From the NCBI GenBank assembly GCA_964429135.1, contig CAYSAU010000008.1, positions 62,001-126,000 of the forward strand: a DNA stretch of 64,000 nt, read 5' to 3'. Source of the stretch: CAZSDU01 sp964429135 (lineage in GTDB: Bacteria; Bacteroidota; Bacteroidia; Bacteroidales; FEN-979). This document shows, one piece after another, positions 1 through 7,943 of this stretch. Under the pieces are notes generated by a model. That model searched no databases. It saw only the letters and a program-made list of their open reading frames with translations, and was not told the origin of the DNA. Numbering within the stretch: the stretch's first letter is position 1; the number at the start of each line of letters is the position of its first letter. The translations under genes and the position numbers were made by a program.

Positions 1-1675
1 CTTTAATCTTCATCATTCGTTCAAACTCCCGGCAAAGGGTCATTTCATCTTTAACATTGAGGACTACCCCTCCGACATCTGATTTATGGATAGGGCCAAC
101 AACCTTCATAACCACCGGAAAACCCAGAGAAGCCGCGCCTTTTTTTGCCTCATCAGCATTGCTGACCACCACTTCTCCGGCTCTTGGAATACCACAGGAA
201 TCAAGTAATACCTGAACATCAAGCGGGGAAAGGTATCCATCTCCGGCATGATCGATCACACCCCTTATTCTCCCTTCATCCACCTCTGGAAGGAATACTT
301 TCTCAGGGGAAGGCCTGGCAGCATGGTAGACCCTTGATAATGCCCTACCGAAAACCACTTCATCAGGGAAAAATACACGCCCCCTGCTGACGAATTCATT
401 TATTTCATCTGAGGCTGTCAATACTGAAGGTAAAATGGGATAGATGGGCTTGGAGGAAGAACGTATTTTCTTATCAAGAAGTTGATAAACATCGGATACA
501 TTGCTCAGGCCAGGAGTTCCGAAAATCACCGCCATTCCGTCAATGATTTCAAATTTTCTATCTGTATAATCGATGATCTTCCCCAATTGCTCAGCAGTGC
601 CTGTAGCCAGAAAATCAATGGGATTGGCCACGGAGGAACCTGGGAATAGATGGGTGAGCAGTTCCTCTGCCTGTGGGCCTTCAATATGGGGAACTGACAA
701 CCCTCCGACGGATAGTGCATCGGTAAGCATAACTGCAGGGCCTCCGGCATGGGAGATGATGGCCATATGCTCTCCTTTTAATTCGGGATACATAAATACG
801 GAAGCCACACTGATCAAATCTTCACGCCCAAAACAGCGGATGATTCCGGCCTTACGGAAGAGTGCATCCACCGCCACATCCGGGCTGGCAAGGGCACCCG
901 TATGAGAAGAAGCTGCACGACTCCCTGCTTCAGAGGATCCGGCTTTTATGGCAGCGATTTTGCATCCTTTCCTGATCAGGGAAGAAGCATGCTTCAGCAA
1001 TAGTTGGGGTTTAGAAATCGTTTCGATATATAATAGCTTGACTTTCGAACTGTTTAGGGGATCGAAGTGCTCATCCATGTATTGGAGGATTTCTTCTACC
1101 CCCATCTGTGCGCTGTTTCCAACTGAAAACACACGGGCAAAGGTGAGGCCGTTAGGGATTCCGGCTTCCATGATAAAACAAGCCGTTGCTCCTGAACCTG
1201 AAATAAAATCACAGCCTCCCGGGTCAAGTTTCGGAATAGGCTTGGTGAAAACGCCGGCATAATCTGGGGTCAGCACACCGATACAGTTTGGTCCGATAAG
1301 AGCACCATTCACCTTGTCGATCAGTTCCACCACCTTCCGCTCCAATACCTTTCCGGAAGGACTTTCCTCACTAAACCCGGCAGAAAGAATGATGAAGGCC
1401 CTGGTGTTTTTATAAGTCGTGAGCAGCTCGACGGTATCGGGAATGAATTTTGCCGCTATGGCTATGATCGCCAGATCAACCTCAGGCAAATCAGCAGGAT
1501 CCTGATAGCTTTTTATGCCCTGTACCATAGCCTCTTTCAAGTTGGTCACATACAATTTTCCGGTGAACTTTGATTCGATAAGATTCCTCAGCACGGCTCC
1601 TCCCGGCTTCTGCACATCATTAGATCCCCCGATGACAACAATGCTCCGGGGCTTTAGTAGCTGTTCGTTGATCAT
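1..1675 (-). CDS. ADP-forming acyl-CoA synthetase (acetate--CoA ligase, ADP-forming), 3' part outside window
   Basis: Reading the minus strand from an ATG at 1675 gives 558 open codons that run off the window's left edge, so the C-terminus is missing. The order is an N-terminal CoA-binding Rossmann domain (about 1-130, with the stretch VVIGGSND near the start), succinyl-CoA-ligase-like domains (about 145-450, with SSHTGALA carrying the expected phospho-histidine at His258) and the beginning of an ATP-grasp domain. Enzymes of this family (ACD, alpha-beta fusion type) convert acyl-CoA, ADP and phosphate to the free acid, CoA and ATP in the cytoplasm, which is a typical energy-yielding step in fermenters. 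The gene follows the DUF1295 gene by 90 bp on the same strand. The family is clear; whether the preferred substrate is acetyl-CoA or a branched or aryl acyl-CoA cannot be told. Confidence 0.9.
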   Translation of the reverse strand, partial: MINEQLLKPRSIVVIGGSNDVQKPGGAVLRNLIESKFTGKLYVTNLKEAMVQGIKSYQDPADLPEVDLAIIAIAAKFIPDTVELLTTYKNTRAFIILSAGFSEESPSGKVLERKVVELIDKVNGALIGPNCIGVLTPDYAGVFTKPIPKLDPGGCDFISGSGATACFIMEAGIPNGLTFARVFSVGNSAQMGVEEILQYMDEHFDPLNSSKVKLLYIETISKPQLLLKHASSLIRKGCKIAAIKAGSSEAGSRAASSHTGALASPDVAVDALFRKAGIIRCFGREDLISVASVFMYPELKGEHMAIISHAGGPAVMLTDALSVGGLSVPHIEGPQAEELLTHLFPGSSVANPIDFLATGTAEQLGKIIDYTDRKFEIIDGMAVIFGTPGLSNVSDVYQLLDKKIRSSSKPIYPILPSVLTASDEINEFVSRGRVFFPDEVVFGRALSRVYHAARPSPEKVFLPEVDEGRIRGVIDHAGDGYLSPLDVQVLLDSCGIPRAGEVVVSNADEAKKGAASLGFPVVMKVVGPIHKSDVGGVVLNVKDEMTLCREFERMMKIK

Positions 1676-1765
1676 ACCCTAAATTTTCGGCTAAAATATT
1701 AAATATTCCAGACCCTGAAAGGATTCAGAAGGTCAATTTGAAAAAATTAAGTTCTTAAATGCTGA

Positions 1766-2524
1766 TCAGAGTCCTTTTAAAAATGGAATAAAAGCAGCAG
1801 TTTTGGCTTTATATTCCTCCCAGTCAGGCCGGCCTTCGTATTTCTTCTCCAGCATAGGTACCCCTGAAACAAAACGCAGCAAAAGAGTGATGACGACAGG
1901 ACTGATCAATGTCATCCATCCGCCATCCAAACTTAAGGCATAAAAAGAGAGCCCCCACCATACCAAAGCTTCACCAAAATAGTTGGGATGCCTTGAATAA
2001 CGCCATAAACCGCTGGTGATGATCTTTTCTTTATGATGGGGATCCTTCCTGAAAACAGTCAATTGATAATCTGCAATTGCTTCCATCAGGAAGCCCAACC
2101 CGAAGGTGATCAGCCCAAGGCTGTCCCAAATTCCCGGAGTTCCAGCAGAGTAAAAGTTGATGTAAACGACTGGAGAGGAAATGATCAGCATAAGAAGTCC
2201 TTGTAACATAAAAATCTGGAAGAAACTCCTGAGTTCAAAATATTTCCATTTCTTACGCCAGTTAGCATAACGAAAATCCTCTGGTTTGTCTTTGTTTCTT
2301 AAATAAATATGCAAGGACAAACGCAAACCCCAGATGATCACGAGAAGACTGACAATGAATTTGCGAAAATCAAGCACGGGGTTCTCCCACAAGGAATACA
2401 AGGTGACGACAATGAATCCCAACCCCCAGAAAAAATCGACAATAGAATTATCCTTCCTGATCAATGCAAAAATAAAAATGAGGGTCATGTAAAAAAAAAC
2501 GACCAACGCAATGGTTGCAATCAT
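1766..2524 (-). CDS. DUF1295 integral membrane protein (steroid 5-alpha-reductase-like fold)
   Basis: This 252-residue protein is strongly hydrophobic, with about six membrane segments. It carries the family signature SRHPNYFGEALVWWG near residues 170-190, which is shared by DUF1295 proteins and by the C-terminal domains of steroid 5-alpha reductases and isoprenylcysteine methyltransferases. By family it should sit in the inner membrane and act on a lipid-like substrate with NAD(P)H or a methyl donor, but the true reaction is unknown. It begins 12 bp after the stop of the DhaL-DegV gene, so the two are probably cotranscribed; a link to lipid handling would fit, but this is inference. Confidence 0.85.
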   Translation of the reverse strand: MIATIALVVFFYMTLIFIFALIRKDNSIVDFFWGLGFIVVTLYSLWENPVLDFRKFIVSLLVIIWGLRLSLHIYLRNKDKPEDFRYANWRKKWKYFELRSFFQIFMLQGLLMLIISSPVVYINFYSAGTPGIWDSLGLITFGLGFLMEAIADYQLTVFRKDPHHKEKIITSGLWRYSRHPNYFGEALVWWGLSFYALSLDGGWMTLISPVVITLLLRFVSGVPMLEKKYEGRPDWEEYKAKTAAFIPFLKGL

Positions 2525-2536
2525 AAGCCTGGAGTT

Positions 2537-4381
2537 TTATTCAAACATAACAGAGATGCATACGACGCCCGTTCCGGTATTTGCCACCAGAGCAGGTGAG
2601 GCATGATCAACAAAAACTGGTCTTTTACCGGTGAGTTTCACCATCTCCTCGATATAGTAATCTACCACTTTCTGGTTGTTGGCATGGGTGATGGCATATT
2701 CCCAAACCTTCTTTTCCCGAACCAGTTTCGACAGCGTCTGAATAAGCTTTCTTGTACTGGCTTTTGCCGTAAAAAATTTCCCGAAAAGCTCAGTCGTCCC
2801 TTCATCATTCACTGTAATGATGGGCTTCAGATCGAGGATCCTGGCAATAAAACCTTTGAAAGGACTTACCCTTCCGCTTCTCACAATATATTTCAGGGTA
2901 GGCACGCTGACCAGAATTTTTGATTTGCTGATCCAATTCTTCATGCTTGTAGTAATATCTTCATGCGAAGCCCCTTCTTCAATCGCTCTGGCGGCCCGAA
3001 GCATGATCAGCCCCAAGCCTCCCGTGAGGGTTTTGGAGTTGAAAACATCAATCTTCTTCCCGTTTCGTCCGGCAACTTCCCTGGAAGCAATCTGGCTGTT
3101 TGAAAAGGTACCACTCATCCCCTGGGATATGTGAACGCTTATGATAGAATTGTAGTGTGTGGAAAGATATTCATATTTATTCTGGAAATCCCTTGAAGCA
3201 GGCTGGGCAGAGCTTGGATTTCGTTCTGATTTTTCAAGCAAAGCGTAGAATTGCTGAGGTTGAATGCTCATCCTGTCAAGGTAATAGCTATCGCCAAAAT
3301 GCACACTCAAAGGGACGACATGGATCTGATACTGATCCAGGATAGCTTCTGGCAAATCACAGGTAGAATCGGTCATGAGGGCAATCTCAGATTTACGGTT
3401 CTGCAGGATCTCATTTTGCATAACCATGTCATCCACTTTCTGATAAGTGATGTCACCCAAACGCTGTATTTGTGAAAAAACCTCCGCAGGATAATCCGTA
3501 TGGATGTGAACCCTCATCTTTTTCGGAGATCCGGCGACAACCAGTGAATCTCCGCAATGGGAAATATAATTGATAATTTTTGTCTTTTCCAGATTTTCTC
3601 CTGATAGCAGAGCTTCGGTGCAAAACCTAAAATTGATTACATCGTGTTGAATTTCAATCTTTTCATTCGTTTCCTCTGCAGTGTGAACCATATTAATAAG
3701 CTTCTGGTCAGCTCCCTTGGTCAAGAAATCAAGGAAACCTTCCAGAAAGAAAACAAAACCCTTTGCACCTGCATCCACCACATGGGATCGGGCCAGGACT
3801 TCAAGCTTTTTAGTTGTCTGTGAAAGTGATTCCAGCGCTTTATTGTATGCTTCAATCAGCAACCTGATAAAATCATCAATCCTATCCTTAAATGCATCCA
3901 TGTATTCCGCCCAATCTTTGATCACCGTCAGAATAGTCCCTTCAACCGGATTGGCGATGGCTTCGTAGGCATAATTTACAGCGCGTTTCATGCTTATGGC
4001 AAAAGAAGGTATATCAAGGGTCTGACCGGATTTAATTTCATTGCTGAATCCATAAAGAAATTGTGCAAAAATGATTCCCGAATTGCCCCTGGCCCCTGTA
4101 AGTGCTGCATCGGCAATGGCAACGGCAGTTTGTTTTGGATTATCAGTCGGAATAATGGCATCAATAATGGAACGCATCGTAGAGGCAAGGTTGGTGCCGG
4201 TATCGGCATCAGCTACCGGAAAAACATTAATTTTATTCAGCTGCTTCTGCTGTTCAAAAATGCGTTGAGCGCCTGCAAGGAATGAATGATAAAGCTGTTT
4301 CCCGTCAAGCTCTTTGATTTTTTTTCCAGGATCATTCAAGGGTTCAGGATTTAGAAGTGCAAAGGTACGAAGAAAAAACAA
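2537..4381 (-). CDS. DhaL (DAK2)-DegV fusion protein, fatty-acid-kinase-like
   Basis: The 614-residue protein joins two parts that are separate in Firmicutes. Residues about 25-215 form a DhaL/DAK2 ATP-binding domain with the Mg-ATP motif DADTGTN (58-64) and GARGNSG further on. A FakA-like middle region follows (about 220-325). From about 333 there is a DegV domain (MTDSTCDLP at its start, then SAQPASRDF and HISQGMSGTFSNS). In the fatty acid kinase system FakA phosphorylates a fatty acid held by the DegV protein FakB, giving acyl-phosphate for phospholipid synthesis. The fusion would carry both steps in one cytoplasmic chain. The first ATG at 4381 gives a short extra N-terminus; a later start is possible. 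The gene follows the lipoprotein gene by 4 bp. Confidence 0.88.
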   Translation of the reverse strand: MFFLRTFALLNPEPLNDPGKKIKELDGKQLYHSFLAGAQRIFEQQKQLNKINVFPVADADTGTNLASTMRSIIDAIIPTDNPKQTAVAIADAALTGARGNSGIIFAQFLYGFSNEIKSGQTLDIPSFAISMKRAVNYAYEAIANPVEGTILTVIKDWAEYMDAFKDRIDDFIRLLIEAYNKALESLSQTTKKLEVLARSHVVDAGAKGFVFFLEGFLDFLTKGADQKLINMVHTAEETNEKIEIQHDVINFRFCTEALLSGENLEKTKIINYISHCGDSLVVAGSPKKMRVHIHTDYPAEVFSQIQRLGDITYQKVDDMVMQNEILQNRKSEIALMTDSTCDLPEAILDQYQIHVVPLSVHFGDSYYLDRMSIQPQQFYALLEKSERNPSSAQPASRDFQNKYEYLSTHYNSIISVHISQGMSGTFSNSQIASREVAGRNGKKIDVFNSKTLTGGLGLIMLRAARAIEEGASHEDITTSMKNWISKSKILVSVPTLKYIVRSGRVSPFKGFIARILDLKPIITVNDEGTTELFGKFFTAKASTRKLIQTLSKLVREKKVWEYAITHANNQKVVDYYIEEMVKLTGKRPVFVDHASPALVANTGTGVVCISVMFE

Positions 4382-4385
4382 AATC

Positions 4386-4910
4386 CTATTTTAAACGCTC
4401 ATAATCGATCAAGCCTCCGCTGTTGATTATCTCATTCAGGGATTTGGAAATATTTGAATAATTGCTTTTTGTACCACAGCGATACATTTCGAGCAATGGA
4501 TCCCTGTCCAATATCTTTTGCATCAGGTATTCAGCCCTTGGAGTTTGTTCCAGTTGGCTGTATTCTTCGTAGGTATAGACTAAGAACGCCACATTGGGGC
4601 CTATCCCTTTGTTGTCGAGGAGATAACCTTTTGCCAATGTGTCTGGATAGGCAAACTGCCCATTGTAGTATACATCCCGGATATCCGGAAAAGAAGCGAT
4701 ATAGGATTTGTCGGGAGAAAGTATTACAGGTACGTGCTTATTATAATCGGCCTTTGTTTTGTAAATCAGACATTGAGGACCGGAGACAAATGAGGAAGAA
4801 GAGATGGATGTGTTCACTGAAGTCTGCGTTGGGGTCGATTTAGAGCTACATGAAAATAACATCGTTAAAATCATTCCTGAAATTAAAAATAAAAAAATAC
4901 GATTAAACAT
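4386..4910 (-). CDS. Putative lipoprotein of unknown function
   Basis: I do not recognise this 174-residue protein. The ATG at 4910 is chosen over an upstream one at 4940 because it puts a clean lipoprotein signal at the N-terminus: a hydrophobic stretch ending in a lipobox with Cys21 (TMLFSCSSK), followed by a Ser/Thr-rich linker. It should be anchored in an outer or inner membrane leaflet facing the periplasm. The mature part has no motif I can name. A TAATTTTG promoter element lies 27 bp upstream, and the DhaL-DegV gene starts 4 bp after its stop, so this gene appears to open the operon. Confidence 0.75.
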   Translation of the reverse strand: MFNRIFLFLISGMILTMLFSCSSKSTPTQTSVNTSISSSSFVSGPQCLIYKTKADYNKHVPVILSPDKSYIASFPDIRDVYYNGQFAYPDTLAKGYLLDNKGIGPNVAFLVYTYEEYSQLEQTPRAEYLMQKILDRDPLLEMYRCGTKSNYSNISKSLNEIINSGGLIDYERLK

Positions 4911-4937
4911 GGTATGAATTTTGATAGAATACTGACG

Positions 4938-4945
4938 CAAAATTA
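4938..4945 (-). promoter_or_regulatory. Bacteroidota -7 element (TAATTTTG) for the lipoprotein operon
   Basis: On the minus strand the octamer fits the phylum consensus TAnnTTTG and lies 27 bp before the ATG at 4910. No good -33 TTG is seen at the normal spacing. Confidence 0.45.
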
Positions 4946-4968
4946 AAATAGTATTTCAGAATAATTCA

Positions 4969-4976
4969 TAATTTTG
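4969..4976 (+). promoter_or_regulatory. Bacteroidota -7 element (TAATTTTG) for the DUF1573-aminotransferase pair
   Basis: The octamer fits TAnnTTTG and lies 43 bp before the ATG at 5020. It is divergent from the element at 4938-4945, only 23 bp away, so the two promoters would overlap in their upstream parts. Confidence 0.45.
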
Positions 4977-5019
4977 CAAAAAGTTCACTGTTAGTTTCAA
5001 ACAAAATAATTTTCGACTT

Positions 5020-5478
5020 ATGAAAAAAATTATGTTACTCTTTGTCCTGCTGGTTTTTGCTTCTTTCAGCGTGAACGCCCAGGATGCTGCTCAGCCACTG
5101 AATCCCAATGCTCCGGAGATTTCTTTTGAAAAGACCGTGCATGACTATGGTACGATCGTCCAGGGTTCGGATGGTACATCTGAGTTTAGATTCACCAATA
5201 CAGGGAAAGAACCCCTGATCCTTTCCAAGCCACAGTCGTCCTGCGGTTGCACTGTTCCGACCTGGCCACAGGAGCCCATCCTCCCCGGGAAAAGCGAGAT
5301 GATCAAAGTTACCTATAACACCCAGAACATCGGTCCCATCAACAAAAGTGTCACGATTGTATCCAATGCGAAAACAAACCGTGTTATCCTGAACATTAAA
5401 GGAAACGTGACGGCTAAACCAGCCACAACCATGCCTGAAAAAACCAATGTTCAGAGTGCAGTACCCCTTAATAAATAA
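5020..5478 (+). CDS. DUF1573 secreted protein
   Basis: The 152-residue product has a signal peptide (MKKIMLLFVLLVFASFSVNA, cleavage near residue 20) and then one DUF1573 domain of immunoglobulin-like beta fold. The family hallmarks are present: FEKTVHDYGTI near residue 34, FRFTNTGKEPL, and the SSCGCT motif near residue 76. Such proteins are periplasmic or surface exposed and very common in Bacteroidota; their role is not established. The aminotransferase gene begins 5 bp after the stop, so the two are likely cotranscribed, although no shared function is apparent. Confidence 0.9.
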   Translation: MKKIMLLFVLLVFASFSVNAQDAAQPLNPNAPEISFEKTVHDYGTIVQGSDGTSEFRFTNTGKEPLILSKPQSSCGCTVPTWPQEPILPGKSEMIKVTYNTQNIGPINKSVTIVSNAKTNRVILNIKGNVTAKPATTMPEKTNVQSAVPLNK

Positions 5479-5483
5479 TCCTG

Positions 5484-6680
5484 ATGCCATCCATTTCACA
5501 GCGCGGAATAAATGTACCGCCCTCCCCTATCCGAAAACTGGTGCCCTTCTCTGATGAGGCAAAAAAAAGAGGTATTAAGGTTTACCACCTGAACATCGGA
5601 CAACCCGACATCGAGACTCCTGAAAATGCCATGGATAAAATCCGGCAACTCGACATGAAGGTGATTGAATACAGTCATTCAGCAGGTATTCCTTCTTACA
5701 GAAAAAAATTAGTGGAATATTACCAGCACTATGGTATTTCCTTAAGTCCGGATCAGATGATCGTCACGTCAGGCGGTTCTGAAGCCATATTATTCGCCTT
5801 GCTGAGCTGCCTTGATCCAGGTGATGAGATCATCGTTCCCGAACCCTTTTATGCCAATTACAACGGATTTGCAGTGGCAGCCGGAGTCGTGGTCAGACCG
5901 ATTGGATCCTTTATTGAAGACGGGTTTGCCCTTCCTCCCATGAGCGCATTTGAAAGCGCCATTACCCCCAAGACCAAAGCCATCATGGTTTGCAATCCCA
6001 ACAATCCCACAGGATACCTGTATTCCAAGGAAGAACTGGAATTGCTCAGGGATATCGTCAAGAAACATCAGCTTTTCTTATTTGCAGATGAAGTTTACCG
6101 GGAGTTTTGTTATGATGGAAAAACCCATTACTCTGTGATGCAATTAGAGGGCATTGATGATCATGTTGTCCTTATGGATTCCATTTCAAAGCGTTACAGC
6201 GCCTGTGGCGCACGTATAGGCGTTTTGATCTCCAGGAATAAAGAGCTCATGGCTGCAGCCATGAAATTTGCCCAGGCGCGTTTAAGTCCTCCGACTTTTG
6301 GACAGATTATCGGTGAAGCAGCCATCAGCACACCAGCCTCTTACCTTACCGGAGTGCTGGAGGAATATCTCAAACGCAGGGATGTTGTGGTTAAGGCAAT
6401 TAACAATATGCAGGGCTGTTTCTGCCCAAATCCGGGAGGCGCTTTTTATGCCGTAGCCCGACTGCCTATAGATGATGCAGATAAATTTTGCCAGTGGTTG
6501 CTTGAAGATTTTAATTATCAAGGTCAAACGGTCATGCTGGCACCTGCCACCGGGTTTTATTCCACTCCCGGCCGGGGGAAAGATGAAGTCAGGATAAGTT
6601 ATGTGCTGAAAGCCGAAGACCTTAATGCCTCCATGAAATGTCTCGAAGAAGCACTTAAGATTTATCCGGGAAGAAAATAA
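5484..6680 (+). CDS. Pyridoxal-phosphate-dependent aminotransferase, class I/II (fold type I)
   Basis: This 398-residue enzyme has the complete fold-type-I pattern: HLNIGQPDIETP near the N-terminus, GGSEAI in the cofactor phosphate loop, CNPNNPTG, the Asp of FADEVY, and the Schiff-base lysine Lys236 in SISKRYSACGARIG, with the carboxylate-binding Arg in VRISY near the C-terminus. It transfers amino groups between an amino acid and a 2-oxo acid in the cytoplasm. It belongs to the aspartate aminotransferase superfamily; aspartate or an aromatic or branched-chain amino acid are all possible substrates. It lies 5 bp behind the DUF1573 gene and meets the convergent muramidase gene end to end. Confidence 0.9.
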   Translation: MPSISQRGINVPPSPIRKLVPFSDEAKKRGIKVYHLNIGQPDIETPENAMDKIRQLDMKVIEYSHSAGIPSYRKKLVEYYQHYGISLSPDQMIVTSGGSEAILFALLSCLDPGDEIIVPEPFYANYNGFAVAAGVVVRPIGSFIEDGFALPPMSAFESAITPKTKAIMVCNPNNPTGYLYSKEELELLRDIVKKHQLFLFADEVYREFCYDGKTHYSVMQLEGIDDHVVLMDSISKRYSACGARIGVLISRNKELMAAAMKFAQARLSPPTFGQIIGEAAISTPASYLTGVLEEYLKRRDVVVKAINNMQGCFCPNPGGAFYAVARLPIDDADKFCQWLLEDFNYQGQTVMLAPATGFYSTPGRGKDEVRISYVLKAEDLNASMKCLEEALKIYPGRK

Positions 6681-6682
6681 AT

Positions 6683-7861
6683 TCACTCCGTATAGAGCAG
6701 ATACTTCTGTCGGATAACCCTAAACTTGGACAGGTCATCCTGCCAGGTTTTTTTTATTTCATTTTCAGTCATACCCCTGATGATCTGTTTCCTGAGTTGA
6801 TCTGTTCCTGCCAGAAGATCGAAATATCCGGTGAAAAAATCCTGACGGCCACCCATACTCTGGAAGGTTAAAATCAACCAGCTAAGTGTAATCTTTCCCG
6901 TAATTTCAGGATCCTCCTCTGTAAGTCCCTGCAAATTGATCCCATAGCATATCCTGTTCTCATAAGGGGGATGAACACTCATTCCCGGGATGCTTCGCGG
7001 AATAAAAGAAAAAGAACCACTAAGGAGTTCTGGATGTCCGAATACTTCAAACGGAAAAGATGTCCCTCTTCCCACACTGATTATGGTTCCTTCGAACAGG
7101 CAGATGCTGGGATACAAAAGGATGGCATTCATGCTGGTGAGGTTTGGCGAGGGTCTTGGTAAGCTGCGGATCCTGGTCTGATGCGTATAACGCTTAAGCG
7201 GAATGACCGTCAGGCTGCAATGAACAGCTTCCTTCAGCCATCCTTCTCCGTTGACCATCAGGGCATACTCACCTATGGTCATACCGTAAACCACCGGGAC
7301 AGGATGCATTCCTATAAAGGAAGAAAACTTTTTATCCAAAACGGGACCATCAATATAAAAACCATTAGGATTCGGCCGGTCGAAAAGAATAAGGGGAATT
7401 TCGTTCTCTGCACAGGACTCCATGACATACGACAAGGTGGAAATATAAGTATAAAACCTTACGCCGACATCCTGAAGATCGAATATCATTAAATCGATTC
7501 CTTTTACATCTTCAGGAGAAGGTTTCTTTTTACTACTGTAAAGCGAAATGACTGGCAATCCGGTCACTGAATCCCGGGTATCAATGATGATTTTTCCTGC
7601 TTCATCATGGCTCCGGAATCCGTGTTCCGGGGAAAAAATCTTTTCAACCTGGTATCCCTTCCGGACCAGAAAATCCACCACGTTCTCCTGACCGATCATG
7701 GAAGCCTGGTTAACCACCACTCCAATAGATTTTCCCTTCAGTAAGCTGTCATATACATGGATTTGTTCAGCCCCTGTGACGATCTCCGGTTCTGTCAATC
7801 CCGACACAGTTTTTAAAGCTCCCAATAAAAATATGCCGACCCACACTAAATACTTGTTCAT
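6683..7861 (-). CDS. namZ: NamZ-like exo-beta-N-acetylmuramidase (DUF1343), secreted
   Basis: The product starts at the ATG at 7861 (392 residues), which gives a signal peptide; an upstream in-frame ATG at 7897 would add 12 residues that spoil it. The DUF1343 signatures are present: VVVNQASM, FSPEHGFR with the acidic residue thought to be catalytic, and FDLQDVGVRFYTYISTL, followed by FDRPNPNG. Characterised members (Bacillus NamZ, Tannerella homologues) remove terminal N-acetylmuramic acid from peptidoglycan fragments, so this protein probably serves cell-wall recycling or scavenging in the periplasm. It ends 2 bp from the convergent aminotransferase gene. Confidence 0.82.
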   Translation of the reverse strand: MNKYLVWVGIFLLGALKTVSGLTEPEIVTGAEQIHVYDSLLKGKSIGVVVNQASMIGQENVVDFLVRKGYQVEKIFSPEHGFRSHDEAGKIIIDTRDSVTGLPVISLYSSKKKPSPEDVKGIDLMIFDLQDVGVRFYTYISTLSYVMESCAENEIPLILFDRPNPNGFYIDGPVLDKKFSSFIGMHPVPVVYGMTIGEYALMVNGEGWLKEAVHCSLTVIPLKRYTHQTRIRSLPRPSPNLTSMNAILLYPSICLFEGTIISVGRGTSFPFEVFGHPELLSGSFSFIPRSIPGMSVHPPYENRICYGINLQGLTEEDPEITGKITLSWLILTFQSMGGRQDFFTGYFDLLAGTDQLRKQIIRGMTENEIKKTWQDDLSKFRVIRQKYLLYTE

Positions 7862-7909
7862 GTTACCTTCTCCTGAATCCTTGGCTGTGAAGAGCATCTT
7901 AAAAAAAAC

Positions 7910-7917
7910 TACTTTTG
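7910..7917 (+). promoter_or_regulatory. Bacteroidota -7 element (TACTTTTG) for the LolC/E-type permease gene
   Basis: The octamer fits TAnnTTTG and lies 22 bp upstream of the TTG start at 7940. A TTG at 7881-7883 is 26 bp away, which is longer than usual for a -33 element. Confidence 0.45.
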
Positions 7918-7925
7918 CAAAATAA

Positions 7926-7943
7926 ATGAATTCTTCGCATTGA
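7926..7943 (+). other. Five-codon mini-ORF whose stop overlaps the TTG start of the permease gene
   Basis: ATG at 7926 opens a reading frame encoding MNSSH that ends at TGA 7941-7943. The TGA shares bases with the TTG start codon at 7940-7942. It lies 8 bp after the predicted -7 element. Such an arrangement could couple translation of the mini-ORF to the permease, or could simply be chance; the bases are certain, the role is not. Confidence 0.3.

Noticed and set aside
573..1262. Two plus-strand open frames
   Set aside because: They are antisense to the acyl-CoA synthetase, which is open over the whole region and has its catalytic His258.
5035..5499. Open frame of 154 codons on the minus strand
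   Set aside because: It covers the DUF1573 gene in antisense; that gene has a signal peptide and family motifs.
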